A stretch of 64,000 nucleotides of DNA from Streptomyces sp. NRRL B-3428 (GCA_000721375.1 JOGW01000021.1:240486-304485); one strand, 5' to 3'; shown: positions 49,616 through 59,134, counted from the first letter of the stretch. A program made the numbers and translations. Notes: generated by a model not told the origin, from the sequence alone.

Positions 49616-50383
49616 TTACTTTAGCGGACCCGCGCCCGGAGACGAAATCCGGTTTTTGCGGTCCCACAGGGCGGGCACCGACGGGCGGATGCGGTCGAGG
49701 CCCACGAAGGCCAGGGCCAGGGCGTAGAAGCAGAGGCCGAGGACGACCGCGTTGCCCAGGACGCCCGCGTAGCCGTGCTGGTCCACATCCACGAAGGGGT
49801 ACGGGTAGCGGGCCTCCGAGCCGGGGGACATGGCCGCGCCGCGCAGCAGGCAGAAGGCCAGGTACGCCAAGGGATAGAGCAGCCACAGGCCCGCGTGCCG
49901 CAGGCGCAGACCGCCCGGGCGGGTGAGCAGGAGCCAGTCCGCGAACGCGCCGATCGGGGTGACCGTGTGCAGGAGCTGGTTGGAGACCGCGCGCCAGCCG
50001 GTCAGTTCGGGCTGGCCCGTCATCGAGAAGTCGCTCGAGCTGTTCGTCAGGATCAGGTGGAAGACGAGGCCGGTGATCGAGATGAACACGACCGTGCCGG
50101 TCGTGATCCACGCGGGCAGTGGCGGCCGGCCCTTCCAGGCCCGCCAGGCCGAGAGTGCGAAGACCACCGCGACGATCAGATTGCTCTGGATCGTGAAGTA
50201 GCTCAGGACGCGCAGCGGGCTGCCCACGCAGAGGTCGATGACGATGCCGGTGAGCGCGGCGAGCGAGATCAGCGCACGGAACACCGCCGCGAACGGGCGC
50301 CGAGCCGGTGCGGTCACCGCCTCGGGCGGAACCCCGGCTTCGGGCGGCAGATGTCCGGAAAATCCGGATGAGGGCGCGACCAT
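49616..50383 (-). CDS. Pr6Pr family membrane protein
   Basis: 255 residues from ATG 50383. Six hydrophobic helices with family signatures FTIQSNLIVAVVFALSAW, TGLVFHLILT and HTVTPIGAFADWLLL, YPLAYLAFCLLRG. Function unknown. The ATG at 50389 would place the start directly on the TACCGT box; the in-frame ATG at 50383 is six bases after it, so a leaderless start there is more likely. Confidence 0.88.
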   Translation of the reverse strand: MVAPSSGFSGHLPPEAGVPPEAVTAPARRPFAAVFRALISLAALTGIVIDLCVGSPLRVLSYFTIQSNLIVAVVFALSAWRAWKGRPPLPAWITTGTVVFISITGLVFHLILTNSSSDFSMTGQPELTGWRAVSNQLLHTVTPIGAFADWLLLTRPGGLRLRHAGLWLLYPLAYLAFCLLRGAAMSPGSEARYPYPFVDVDQHGYAGVLGNAVVLGLCFYALALAFVGLDRIRPSVPALWDRKNRISSPGAGPLK

Positions 50384-50389
50384 GCCCAT

Positions 50390-50395
50390 ACGGTA
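50390..50395 (-). promoter_or_regulatory. -10 box of leaderless Pr6Pr gene
   Basis: TACCGT on the minus strand, six bases before the ATG at 50383. Confidence 0.4.
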
Positions 50396-50450
50396 GACAA
50401 CGTCCCCGACGGTCGCGCGCTCACCCCCGTCCCGGCTCAGGACGGAAGCG

Positions 50451-51389
50451 TCAGCCCTCCCGCTCCACCAAGGTCAGCAGCGTCGCCTCCGGCGGACAAG
50501 CGAACCGCACCGGCGCGTACCGCGACGTCCCGCACCCTGCCGACACATGCAGATACGAGGTGTTCCCGCCGGCCGTATGCGTCGAAAGCCCCTTCACCCG
50601 GTCCGTGTCCAGATCGCAGTTGGTCACCAGCGCCCCGTAAAAGGGGATGCACAGCTGACCGCCGTGCGTGTGCCCGGCCAGGATCAGCGGATAGCCCTCC
50701 TCCGCGAAGGGGTCGAGGCAGCGCAGATACGGGGCGTGCACGATGCCGATCGAGAAGTCGGCGCCCTTGTCCGGACCGCCCGCCACGCGGTCGTAGCGGT
50801 CGCGCTTGATGTGCGGGTCGTCGAGGCCGGTGAAGGCGATCTCGTAGCCGTCGATCTTCAGCGAACCCCGGCTGTTCGAAAGACCCACCCAGCCCGCCGC
50901 GTCGAACCCGTCGCGCAGGTCCTCCCACGGGTTGTGGATGGCGCCGACGACCGGCGGGTTGCCGTTGAGACCGTGCTGGCCGCGGATCCGTTCGGTCAGA
51001 TAGCGGCCGGGGTTGCGGAGCCTCGGACCGTAGTAGTCGTTCGAGCCGAAGACGTACGCACCGGGGAACTGCATCAACGGGCCCAGGGCGTCCATGAGTT
51101 CGGGCACCCCGCCCGGATCGGACAGGTTGTCACCGGTGTTGATGACGAAGTCGGGGCGGAGCCCGGCGAGCGACTGCAGCCAGCGGCGCTTCTTGCGCTG
51201 CCCGCCGACCATGTGGATGTCGGAGACCTGCAGCACCCGCAGCGGCCGCATCCCGGCCGGAAGGACCGGCACCGTCACCCGTCGCAGCCGGAAGGAGCGC
51301 ACCTCGATCCCTGCCGCGTAGACCACACCCGCGGTCGCCGCCGCGGTGATTCCCAGGGGTACTCCGTATCGCGCGCGCATGGGTCCCAT
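50451..51389 (-). CDS. Membrane-anchored metallophosphoesterase (Rv3683-like)
   Basis: 312 residues. N-terminal hydrophobic anchor (about 8-28), then the calcineurin-type metal motifs in order: LQVSDIHMVGG (D-x-H), VINTGDNLSD (G-D-N), FGSNDYYGPR (G-N-D type), and ILAGHTHGGQL (G-H-x-H). C-terminal YLHVSAGCGTSRYAPVRFAC. The substrate is unknown (phosphodiester or pyrophosphate bond). A second ATG lies three codons in. It belongs to the conserved ponA2/whiB4 neighbourhood of Actinobacteria. Confidence 0.92.
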   Translation of the reverse strand: MGPMRARYGVPLGITAAATAGVVYAAGIEVRSFRLRRVTVPVLPAGMRPLRVLQVSDIHMVGGQRKKRRWLQSLAGLRPDFVINTGDNLSDPGGVPELMDALGPLMQFPGAYVFGSNDYYGPRLRNPGRYLTERIRGQHGLNGNPPVVGAIHNPWEDLRDGFDAAGWVGLSNSRGSLKIDGYEIAFTGLDDPHIKRDRYDRVAGGPDKGADFSIGIVHAPYLRCLDPFAEEGYPLILAGHTHGGQLCIPFYGALVTNCDLDTDRVKGLSTHTAGGNTSYLHVSAGCGTSRYAPVRFACPPEATLLTLVEREG

Positions 51390-51514
51390 CGTCGCAGACA
51401 GCGGTGGAGCGCCACACTCCGCATGCGGAGGCCGGGAGTGCGGTCAGGAGTACGGAGGCATACGGCCAGGACTACGGCTGGGAAATGCGCAGGCACCCCA
51501 CCCGTCGTACCTGC

Positions 51515-51520
51515 GACACT
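51515..51520 (+). promoter_or_regulatory. -10-like box of probable leaderless gatB/yqeY gene
   Basis: GACACT, six bases before the ATG at 51527; no ribosome-binding site. Confidence 0.3.
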
Positions 51521-51526
51521 GAACCC

Positions 51527-51991
51527 ATGACCACGCTCAAGGCCAAGCTCCAGGAAGACCTCAACACCGCCATCAAGGCGCGCGACGAACTGCGCTCCTC
51601 GACGCTCCGCCTGACCCTCGCCGCGATCCAGAAGGAAGAGGTCGCGGGCAAGGTCAAGCGCGAGCTCTCCGAGGACGAGGCGCAGAAGGTCCTGGCCCGC
51701 GAGGCGAAGAAGCGCCGCGAGGCCGCCGAGGCCTTCGCGCTGGGCGGGCGCGCCGAGTCGGCCGAGCGCGAGAAGGCGGAGGGCGAGGTGCTCGCCGAGT
51801 ACCTGCCCAAGCAGCTGAGCGACGACGAGCTCAAGGCCATCGTCACCCAGGCCGTCGACGAGGCGAAGGCCGCGGGCGCCGAGGGTCCGCGCGCGATGGG
51901 CCAGGTCATGAAGATCGTGAACCCGAAGGTGGCCGGCCTCGCCGAGGGCGGCCGCGTGGCCGCCGCGGTGAAGCAGGCGCTGGCGGGCTGA
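51527..51991 (+). CDS. GatB/YqeY domain protein
   Basis: 154 residues, nearly all helical. N-terminal domain: LKAKLQEDLNTAIKARDELR, STLRLTLAAIQKEEVAGK; C-terminal GatB/YqeY bundle: EYLPKQLSDDELKAIVTQAV, GPRAMGQVMKIVNPKVAGLA. The domain binds tRNA in GatB; free-standing members have an unknown role. The start has no Shine-Dalgarno. Followed by a 17-bp-stem terminator shared with the convergent PBP gene. Confidence 0.93.
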   Translation: MTTLKAKLQEDLNTAIKARDELRSSTLRLTLAAIQKEEVAGKVKRELSEDEAQKVLAREAKKRREAAEAFALGGRAESAEREKAEGEVLAEYLPKQLSDDELKAIVTQAVDEAKAAGAEGPRAMGQVMKIVNPKVAGLAEGGRVAAAVKQALAG

Positions 51992-52040
51992 GCCACAGCA
52001 CATCAGCGGCCGGACGGAGTTCGAGCTGCTGCCATACGAG

Positions 52041-52077
52041 ATGAGGGCGCCCCCTGACTCAGGGGGCGCCCTCATCC
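52041..52077. terminator. Bidirectional terminator between yqeY-like and PBP genes
   Basis: Perfect 17-bp stem (GATGAGGGCGCCCCCTG) with a three-base loop; the strongest hairpin in the window. Confidence 0.92.
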
Positions 52078-52096
52078 ACGTACAGGCAAAGGAAGA

Positions 52097-54391
52097 TCAG
52101 CGTGGCTCGGGCCACCCGCCGTTGGCGTTCCCGCCGTCCTGGCCACCGTTGTTCTCGCCGCCGATGAGCCCGCCGATGACACCGCCGTCCGTACCCCCGG
52201 TGGCCCCGGTGGTGGTGCCACCGTCCGCCGTGCCGCCGGTGATACCGCCGATCAGACCGCCGTTGTCACCGCCGCCGGGACGCCCGGGCTTGCCGTCGTC
52301 CTCGTCGTCCTTGTCCTTGCGGGGGACGTCCGGGATGTGCACCCGGTTGAAGCGCGGCGCTTCCTTGCCGGCCAGTGCGCCGGTCATGGCGTCCCGCCAG
52401 ATCGGGCCGGGGACCTCACCACCGAAGACCTTCTCGTGGAACACACCGCCGATGGGGATGTTCACCATCTCGACCTGCTGGGTCGGGGAGCCGACCCAGA
52501 CCGCGCCGGACATGTTCGGGGTGTAGCCCACGAACCAGGCGTTCTTCCGGAAGTCGGTGGTACCGGTCTTACCGGCGTTGTCGCGACCGGTCAGACCCGC
52601 CCGCGCACCGGTACCGGAGTCGACCACCCCGCTCAGGAGCGAGTTGATGGAGTCGGCCGTCTGTACCGACATCGCCTGCTCGCAGGTCGACTTGGGTACC
52701 TCGAGCGCCTTGCCGTTCGCGTCGGTGATCGACTCGATGGCGACCGGCGAGCAGTACGTGCCCCGGTTGGCGAAGGTCGCGTACGCGGTCGCCATGGTCA
52801 GCGGCGAGATGCCCTGCGAGCCGAGGGTGAGCGCCGAAGGGGACTCGGGGAGCTGCTTGCCGTCGCCCTGCACGACATGCAGCTTGTTCGTCATCTCGGT
52901 GACCGGGCACATCCCGATGTCGGCGAGCATCTGGACGAAGTAGGTGTTGACCGACTTCTCCATCGCCTCCTTCAGGCCGTACGGCCCGACCTCGGACTCG
53001 TCCTCGTTCTCCGCCTGGTCGTTCTCGAGGTTCTTGTACGTGGTCTTGCAGCCGGAGATGGGGCTGGGATACGGCATCTCGTACGGCGCCGGGTACACCT
53101 GGTTCAGCGGCTTGTTCTGCTCTATGGCCGCCGCAGCCAGGAAGGGCTTGAACGTCGAACCGGTCGGGAAGCCGAAGTTGGAGCCGCCCATCCGGTTGTC
53201 GACGGAGTAGTTGATGGTGGTCTCGTTCGCCTTCGCGTCGCCGCCGTACGGCCGCGACTGCCCCATCGCGAGGATCTTGCCGCTGCCCGGCTCGACGATG
53301 GTGGCCGCGGCGGCCACCTTGTCCTTCTGGTAGATGTGATCCTTCAGCGAAGCCATCACGGATTCCTGCGCCTGCTGATCGAGTGTCGTCTTGATCCGCA
53401 GACCACCGCGGTTCCACCGCTCGGCGCGGTCCTCACGGGTGTCGCCGAAGCTGGGGCTGTCGAGGAAGACGTTCTTGACGTAGTCGCAGAAGAACCCCGA
53501 GCCCTTCGCGGCGGTGATGCACCCGTTCTTCGGCTTCGAGATCTTCAGCGCGACATCCGACGCCTTCGCCTTGTCGGCCTCCTGCTGCGAGATGTCACCG
53601 GTGGCGACCATCCGCTGCAGCACCACATTGCGGCGCTTCTTGGCCTCCTGCTCGTCGTTCACCGGGTCGTACCGGCTCGGCGACTGCACGATGCCCGCGA
53701 GCAGCGCGGACTCCTGGAGGTTCAGCTTCTTGGCCGGCTTGGAGAAGTACCGCTGCGCGGCGGCCTCCACGCCGTAGGCCTGCTGCCCGAAGAACGTGAT
53801 GTTCAGGTAGTTCTCGAGGATCTTCTTCTTGCCGAGCTTCTCCTCGATCTGGATCGCGTACTTCAGCTCGCGGATCTTGCGACCGATGGTCTGCTGCGTG
53901 GCCTCGCGGAACTTGGCCGCGTCGTCCATCGCCTCTTCGACGAAGACGTTCTTCACGTACTGCTGGGTCAGGGTCGACGCACCCTGCGAGACACCGCCGG
54001 AGCGCGCGTTCTCGTTCACCGCGCGCAGGATGCCCTTGAGGTCGACAGCGCCGTGCTCGTAGAAGCGCGAGTCCTCGATCGCGACGATCGCCTTCTGCAT
54101 GTACGGGGAGATCTCCTGGAGATCCACCAGCGTGCGGTCACGGGCGAAGACCGTCGCGATCGGGTTGTCGTTCGCGTCGGTGATCGTCGTGCGCTGCATC
54201 AGCGGTGGCTGCTTGAGATTGGCGGGGATCTCGTCGAACTCCTCCACCGATCCCTTGGCCGCGAGGCCCACCAGACCTGCCGCGGGTAGTGCGATGCCCG
54301 CAAGGACCGCACCGGAGAGCACGCTGACGCCGAGGAACTTGGCGGCCTGCTGCGTTGGCGACAGTCCACCGCCCGAGAGCTTCTTACCCAT
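52097..54391 (-). CDS. Class A penicillin-binding protein, PonA2-like
   Basis: 764 residues. Short cytoplasmic N-terminus and one membrane helix (about 20-42). Transglycosylase domain with EDSRFYEHGAVDLKGILRAV (catalytic Glu), STLTQQYVKN, KRKIRELK-like segment, and ESALLAGIVQSPSRYDP. Transpeptidase domain with STFKPF (nucleophile Ser, S-x-x-K), SVNTYF and KTGTTD. After about 680 a Gly/Thr-rich, Asn-containing tail replaces the PASTA domain of mycobacterial PonA2. It polymerises and cross-links peptidoglycan. Probably leaderless (TAGGCT six bases before ATG). Confidence 0.95.
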   Translation of the reverse strand: MGKKLSGGGLSPTQQAAKFLGVSVLSGAVLAGIALPAAGLVGLAAKGSVEEFDEIPANLKQPPLMQRTTITDANDNPIATVFARDRTLVDLQEISPYMQKAIVAIEDSRFYEHGAVDLKGILRAVNENARSGGVSQGASTLTQQYVKNVFVEEAMDDAAKFREATQQTIGRKIRELKYAIQIEEKLGKKKILENYLNITFFGQQAYGVEAAAQRYFSKPAKKLNLQESALLAGIVQSPSRYDPVNDEQEAKKRRNVVLQRMVATGDISQQEADKAKASDVALKISKPKNGCITAAKGSGFFCDYVKNVFLDSPSFGDTREDRAERWNRGGLRIKTTLDQQAQESVMASLKDHIYQKDKVAAAATIVEPGSGKILAMGQSRPYGGDAKANETTINYSVDNRMGGSNFGFPTGSTFKPFLAAAAIEQNKPLNQVYPAPYEMPYPSPISGCKTTYKNLENDQAENEDESEVGPYGLKEAMEKSVNTYFVQMLADIGMCPVTEMTNKLHVVQGDGKQLPESPSALTLGSQGISPLTMATAYATFANRGTYCSPVAIESITDANGKALEVPKSTCEQAMSVQTADSINSLLSGVVDSGTGARAGLTGRDNAGKTGTTDFRKNAWFVGYTPNMSGAVWVGSPTQQVEMVNIPIGGVFHEKVFGGEVPGPIWRDAMTGALAGKEAPRFNRVHIPDVPRKDKDDEDDGKPGRPGGGDNGGLIGGITGGTADGGTTTGATGGTDGGVIGGLIGGENNGGQDGGNANGGWPEPR

Positions 54392-54397
54392 GAGGGC

Positions 54398-54403
54398 AGC
54401 CTA
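54398..54403 (-). promoter_or_regulatory. -10 box of leaderless PBP gene
   Basis: TAGGCT on the minus strand, six bases before the ATG at 54391. Confidence 0.45.
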
Positions 54404-54596
54404 ATCCGAAGGCCTGTGAGATCCGAGGGATCGGTCCACCATCGGGATGTTCGAACCCGATCCGTAATCCCTGTGACTCGTGACACGAATGTGATCAGAG
54501 AGGTCCGTCCGGGCGGGCAACCGTTCGGTTCTTTCCTTTGTCAAAGGTGCGCAGTTCTGTGAACTCCTGCCTCATGCAAAGGAAAACGAGAGCCTC

Positions 54597-56051
54597 GTGC
54601 GTTCCCCTCGTACGGCGATGGTCGCCGCGGCCGTAGTGGCCGCCACCGCAGCCCTTTCGCTCAGCCACGTACCCACCGCTGCCGCGGCGAGTGCCAAGGC
54701 CGCCGACGACTTCAACGGCGACGGTTACCGGGACCTCGTCGTCACCAGTGGCGGCCATGGTGAGAACCCCCTGGTCACGGTGGTGTACGGCACCTCGTCC
54801 GGGCCCGGCACCCGGGTGCAGGTGATCACTCAGAACTCCTCCGGCATCCCCGGCGGCACCGAGACAGGTGACGAGTGGGCCGCCGCGACCGTGGCGGCCG
54901 ACCTCGACAAGGACGGTTACGGCGACCTGGTGGTCTCCTCGCCGGGCGAGGACGTCGGCACGGTGGAGAACCGCGGCGGGCTGACCGTGGTGTGGGGCGG
55001 GCCCGCCGGTCTCGGCGCCGGGACCGTGTTCCACTCCCCGTACAGCAACAGCGCCACGTACGGCGATCAGCTCGGCCTCGACATCCAGGCCGGTGACTTC
55101 GACGGGGACGGGGACCAGGACCTCGCCGCGCTGAGCAACAGCCCGGCCGGGGTGGCCCTGTTCAAGGGGCCGTTCACCCGCACCGGCAAGACGCAGGCGA
55201 TCACCTCGCTCGGCGGGTCGTACGGCTATCTCTCCGCCGAGGAACTCGTCGCGGGCAACGCGGACGGCGTCGGCGCCACCGATCTGTACGTCATCGGCCG
55301 CGATCTGCACGTCAGCGAGGCCGGGTACGTCAACGCCTTCCTGCACCGCGGCGGGAGCGGCTTCCTGCAGAGCGCGGGTTCGCTCAGGATCGCGGACGAC
55401 GAGGGCGGTTCCGTCGGCGGCAGCCGCAAGGCGGCGCTCGCCGACTTCGACAAGGACGGGTACGGCGACCTGGCCGTGGGCCGCGGCCTGGAGAACACCG
55501 ACAAGCTGCGCGGTTCCGTCGTCGTGCATTACGGCGGCTCGGCGGGCATCAACACCGCCCGCAAGCCGGTCAAGTTCACCCAGGACACCGCGGGAGTGCC
55601 GGGCGGGGCCGAGAACAACGACCACTTCGGCCAGTCGGTCGCGGCCGGCGACGTGAACGGCGACGGCTACGCGGACCTCGCCATCGGCGCCCCGGGCGAG
55701 GCCCTGGGCACCAAGGCGTACGCGGGGACGGTCACCGTGCTGCGCGGCCGCGCGGGCGGACTGAGCGGAACCGGCGCCGTCTCGTTCAGCCAGGACAGCT
55801 CGGGCATCGCGGGCGCGGCGGAGCGGCAGGACTACTTCGCCGAGGCCGTCCGGCTCGCCGACTACACCAGGGACGGCCGTGCGGACCTGTTCGTCGCCAC
55901 CAACGAGCAGTTGGGCGGCGAGGACCGCTGGGGCATGGTCCACCTGCTGAAGGGTTCGTCCGCCGGTACGACGGCCACGGGCTCGAAGTACTGGACGCTG
56001 GACACCCTCAAGCTGAGGCACCGCCACCTCGGCGAGGGCTTCCTGCACTGA
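54597..56051 (+). CDS. Secreted FG-GAP repeat (integrin-like) protein
   Basis: 484 residues. Signal peptide (about 1-33), then about six to seven FG-GAP blades with Ca-binding loops: DDFNGDGYRDLVV, ADLDKDGYGDLVVSSPGE, DFDGDGDQDLAAL, DFDKDGYGDLAVG, DVNGDGYADLAIGAPGE, DYTRDGRADLFVATNE. The blades form an extracellular beta-propeller; the ligand is unknown. The start is GTG with AAAGGA about 13 bases upstream. The stop lies in a 21-bp tandem duplication. Confidence 0.9.
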   Translation: MRSPRTAMVAAAVVAATAALSLSHVPTAAAASAKAADDFNGDGYRDLVVTSGGHGENPLVTVVYGTSSGPGTRVQVITQNSSGIPGGTETGDEWAAATVAADLDKDGYGDLVVSSPGEDVGTVENRGGLTVVWGGPAGLGAGTVFHSPYSNSATYGDQLGLDIQAGDFDGDGDQDLAALSNSPAGVALFKGPFTRTGKTQAITSLGGSYGYLSAEELVAGNADGVGATDLYVIGRDLHVSEAGYVNAFLHRGGSGFLQSAGSLRIADDEGGSVGGSRKAALADFDKDGYGDLAVGRGLENTDKLRGSVVVHYGGSAGINTARKPVKFTQDTAGVPGGAENNDHFGQSVAAGDVNGDGYADLAIGAPGEALGTKAYAGTVTVLRGRAGGLSGTGAVSFSQDSSGIAGAAERQDYFAEAVRLADYTRDGRADLFVATNEQLGGEDRWGMVHLLKGSSAGTTATGSKYWTLDTLKLRHRHLGEGFLH

Positions 56052-56109
56052 ATCGAGGGCTCTGCGCACTGAGTCGAGGGCTCTGCGCAGGAAGTCGAAG
56101 GCCCTCCGC
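56047..56109 (+). repeat. 21-bp tandem duplication across the FG-GAP gene stop
   Basis: Units 56047-56067 and 56068-56088 differ at one base; a third, degenerate unit follows. The TGA of the gene is in the first unit. Confidence 0.8.
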
Positions 56110-56508
56110 TCCGAGCGCGCGGCAAGGTCTGTCCGACGTTCCGATTCGCCGGACAGACCGCCAGGCCTTGGCCTAAGCTGCTCACAACTGTCACAGCAGT
56201 GCGGTCCCGTATCAAGACTCCGTCACCCCCGAAGCCGCCGGAGTTGCTGTCCGTTTCCGCCTCATGCGTCATTCGACGCCCGTTGTGACTCAACTGAACT
56301 GTCCCGGTCTGCCGGGTTCGTCACGCATGTCCGCAGCTCACTCCGTCGGGTGATCTGCCGCTTACGCATAGTCCGTTCGGGCCATTCAAGATTGGGCCCG
56401 AAGGGGGTGTTGCGCTGTGCCCACCTTCCGTAACGTCCTCAACTGGCAGCGGTGAATATGCCGCTACCGCCGTGGGGGAGCCTCGATTCGGGAGAGGACG
56501 GCGCCGGG
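56110..56508. other. Upstream region of wblA
   Basis: About 400 bases without a credible gene. Long leaders are known for wblA. No clear promoter hexamers; a TCACAACTGTCACAGCAGTG stretch (near 56182-56203) has repeated TCACA elements. Confidence 0.35.
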
Positions 56509-56853
56509 ATGGGCTGGGTAGTTGACTGGAGTGCGCAGGCTGCCTGCCGCACTACCGATCCGGATGAACTGTTCGTACAAGGTGCGGCACAGAACAGGGC
56601 CAAGGCGGTGTGCACCGGGTGTCCGGTGCGTACGGAGTGCCTGGCAGACGCCCTGGACAACCGTGTGGAGTTCGGTGTCTGGGGTGGAATGACCGAGCGT
56701 GAGCGGCGCGCATTGCTGCGCCGACGGCCGACGGTCACCTCGTGGCGCCGACTGCTCGAGACGGCCCGCAGTGAGTACGAGCGCTCCACGGGCCTGCTGC
56801 CTGTGGATGTCGACGACACTGAGACGTACGAGGCCTACGCCGCGGTGGGTTAG
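56509..56853 (+). CDS. wblA: WhiB-family regulator WblA (WhiB4 orthologue)
   Basis: 114 residues. Four cysteines bind a 4Fe-4S cluster: C in AACRTTDPDELF, the CTGCPVRTEC trio, followed by the GVWGG turn and a basic DNA-binding tail (RERRALLRRRP). The sequence matches S. coelicolor WblA almost residue for residue by recall. WblA promotes aerial development and represses antibiotic production. ATG 56509 gives the known length; in-frame GTG 56452 and ATG 56458 would extend it by 17-19 residues. The neighbours (PBP, two ArsA ATPases) are those of wblA/whiB4 everywhere. Confidence 0.93.
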   Translation: MGWVVDWSAQAACRTTDPDELFVQGAAQNRAKAVCTGCPVRTECLADALDNRVEFGVWGGMTERERRALLRRRPTVTSWRRLLETARSEYERSTGLLPVDVDDTETYEAYAAVG

Positions 56854-56903
56854 CAACCCCCGTCAATGGGGCGGCGGTTCCTGCGCCGTTTCTCGTACGA
56901 AGC

Positions 56904-58169
56904 CTAATCAGCTCCGGCCGTATGACCACCGGCCGCGAGCCGCTCGCCGATGTCGCGTAGCCCTGCGAGGTCATGTACGTCGCCGGGCAGCGCGGCCACC
57001 TCCGCGACCGCCACCTCCGGGTGGAGCGTCGTGAAGCGGTCGCGTGTGCGCTGCTCGCGGGAGAGCAGTTGCATCCGTTCGGCGTGCAACCGCAGGAGTC
57101 CTGCGGTGAGTTCGGGAGTATTGAGGGTTCCGGGGGAGGTACGCCCCTCTTCCTTCCCGCCCTCCTGATCCACAATGCGGTCCTCTTCAAGATTTTCTAC
57201 GGGGCCGTCCGGAAGGCCTTCTACGGGGCCGTCCGGCGCCGTGAGCGTCTCCGCCGCGGCGAGCGCCCGCTCCGCCGAGAGGCGCGCGGCACCGCTGCCG
57301 TGCACGCGGTTGAGGACAAGACCGGCGAGCGGCATACGGTCCGCCGCGAGCCGTTCCACGAAGTACGCGGCCTCGCGCAGCGCGTCCCGCTCGGGCGCGG
57401 CCACGACGAGAAAGGCCGTCCCCGGCGCCTGAAGAAGCCGGTAGGTGGCATCCGCCCGTGTGCGGAACCCGCCGAACATCGTGTCCATCGCGGCCACGAA
57501 CGTCTGCACGTCCTTGAGGAACGGACCGCCGAGCAGCTTGCCGAGCGTGCCGGTCATCATCGACATGCCGACGTTCAGAAACTTCATCCCGGCCCGCCCG
57601 CCGACCTTCGCCGGCGCCATCAGAACCCGGATGAACTTGCCGTCCAGGAAGGACCCGAGCCGGCTCGGCGCGTCCAGGAAGTCGAGGGCGGAGCGCGACG
57701 GCGGCGTATCGACGATGATCAGATCCCACTCGTCACGCGCGCGGAGCTGCCCCAGCTTCTCCATCGCCATGTACTCCTGCGTACCGGCGAATCCGGCCGA
57801 GAGCGACTGGTAGAAGGGGTTGTCCAGGATCGCCCTGGCCCGCTCGGCATCCGCGTGCGCCTCGACGATCTCGTCGAAGGTGCGCTTCATGTCGAGCATC
57901 ATGGCGTGCAGTTCGCCGTCGCCCTCGATCTGCTTGACCCGCCGCGGAGTGTTGTCGAGCGAGTCGATCCCCATCGACTGGGCCAGCCGCCGCGCCGGGT
58001 CGATGGTCAGGACGACCACCTTGCGCCCGCGTTCGGCCGCGCGCAGACCGAGCGCCGCCGCGGTCGTGGTCTTGCCCACGCCGCCCGCGCCGCAGCACAC
58101 GATGATCCGGGTCTTCGGGTCGTCGAGCAGCGGATCGATGTCGAGCGTGGGGGGAACGTCCAGTGTCAT
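56904..58169 (-). CDS. ArsA-family ATPase, second of a pair (Rv3680-like)
   Basis: 421 residues. Deviant Walker A CCGAGGVGKTTTAAALGL (about 25-42), switch LTIDPARRLAQSMG, DTPPSRSALDFLDAP, and a variable insert (about 300-340) containing a duplicated DGPVE motif. The family includes arsenite pump ATPases and Get3; no arsB is near, and in mycobacteria the Rv3679-3680 pair forms a complex linked to growth on certain carbon sources. Its ATG overlaps the stop of the first ATPase. Confidence 0.92.
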   Translation of the reverse strand: MTLDVPPTLDIDPLLDDPKTRIIVCCGAGGVGKTTTAAALGLRAAERGRKVVVLTIDPARRLAQSMGIDSLDNTPRRVKQIEGDGELHAMMLDMKRTFDEIVEAHADAERARAILDNPFYQSLSAGFAGTQEYMAMEKLGQLRARDEWDLIIVDTPPSRSALDFLDAPSRLGSFLDGKFIRVLMAPAKVGGRAGMKFLNVGMSMMTGTLGKLLGGPFLKDVQTFVAAMDTMFGGFRTRADATYRLLQAPGTAFLVVAAPERDALREAAYFVERLAADRMPLAGLVLNRVHGSGAARLSAERALAAAETLTAPDGPVEGLPDGPVENLEEDRIVDQEGGKEEGRTSPGTLNTPELTAGLLRLHAERMQLLSREQRTRDRFTTLHPEVAVAEVAALPGDVHDLAGLRDIGERLAAGGHTAGAD

Positions 58170-59134
58170 GAGACTCCCTGCCTGCGCAGCGTGGTCGCCA
58201 GGCGGTAGAGCCCGGCCAGATCGATGCCCTCGCTGAGGAACTCCAACTCCTGTACCGGAAGGCCGGGTTCGGCCAGTTCCGCGCGCTGCTCCTGCTCCAG
58301 GGTGATGCGCTCGGCGTACTCGGCGGCCTGCGCGAGCAGCGGCTCCACCAGCTGCTCCGCGAGCCCGCCTTTGCGCGCGCCGCCGAGTCCGGCCCGCGAC
58401 AGCTCCTTCGCGATCTCCGGGCGCCGTACATCCGAAGGCACCGGACCGTCGAGCAGCGTCGGCCGCACCATGTTCACCAGGATCCGGCCCACCGGAAGAC
58501 CGGCGGCCCGCAGTTCGGCGACCCCGTCGAGGGTCTCCTGCACCGGCATCTCTTCAAGCAGCGTCACCAAGTGCACAGCGGTCTCAGGGGACTTGAGCAC
58601 GCGCATCACGGCCTGTGCTTGATTGTGTATCGGCCCGATCTTCGCGAGCCCGGCCACCTCGTCGTTCACATTGAGGAAGCGGGTGATACGTCCGGTGGGC
58701 GGCGCGTCCATCACCACGTAGTCGTACGCGTACCGGCCCCGCTTGTCCTTGCGGCGTACCGCCTCGCACGCCTTCCCGGTGAGGAGGACGTCCCGTACGC
58801 CGGGCGCGATGGTCGTGGCGAAGTCGATGGCGCCCAGCTTGCGCAGGGCGCGGCCCGCGCCGCCGAGCCGGTAGAACATCTGGAGGTAGTCGAGCAGCGC
58901 GAGCTCGGCGTCGATGGCCAGGGCGTACACCTCGCCGCCGCCCGGGGCGACGGCGATCTTCCGTTCCTCGTACGGAAGCGCCTCCGTCTCGAAGAGCTGG
59001 GCGATGCCCTGCCTGCCCTCGACCTCGACGAGAAGGGTGCGCTTGCCCTCCGTCGCGAGGGCGAGCGCGAGAGCGGCGGCGACCGTGGTCTTACCGGTCC
59101 CGCCCTTGCCGCTGACGACCTGAAGCCTGCTCAC
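58166..59134 (-). CDS. ArsA-family ATPase, first of a pair (Rv3679-like)
   Basis: 322 residues. Walker A VVSGKGGTGKTTVAAALALA (residues about 6-25) with the intact signature Lys, LVEVEGRQGIAQLF, and MDAPPTGRITRFLNV. The C-terminal half is helical, ending in the ALYRLATTLRR-like segment. Start GTG 59134. Partner of the next gene by coupling and family context; the two probably form a heterodimer. Divergent from a DUF4177 gene. Confidence 0.92.
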   Translation of the reverse strand: MSRLQVVSGKGGTGKTTVAAALALALATEGKRTLLVEVEGRQGIAQLFETEALPYEERKIAVAPGGGEVYALAIDAELALLDYLQMFYRLGGAGRALRKLGAIDFATTIAPGVRDVLLTGKACEAVRRKDKRGRYAYDYVVMDAPPTGRITRFLNVNDEVAGLAKIGPIHNQAQAVMRVLKSPETAVHLVTLLEEMPVQETLDGVAELRAAGLPVGRILVNMVRPTLLDGPVPSDVRRPEIAKELSRAGLGGARKGGLAEQLVEPLLAQAAEYAERITLEQEQRAELAEPGLPVQELEFLSEGIDLAGLYRLATTLRRQGVS

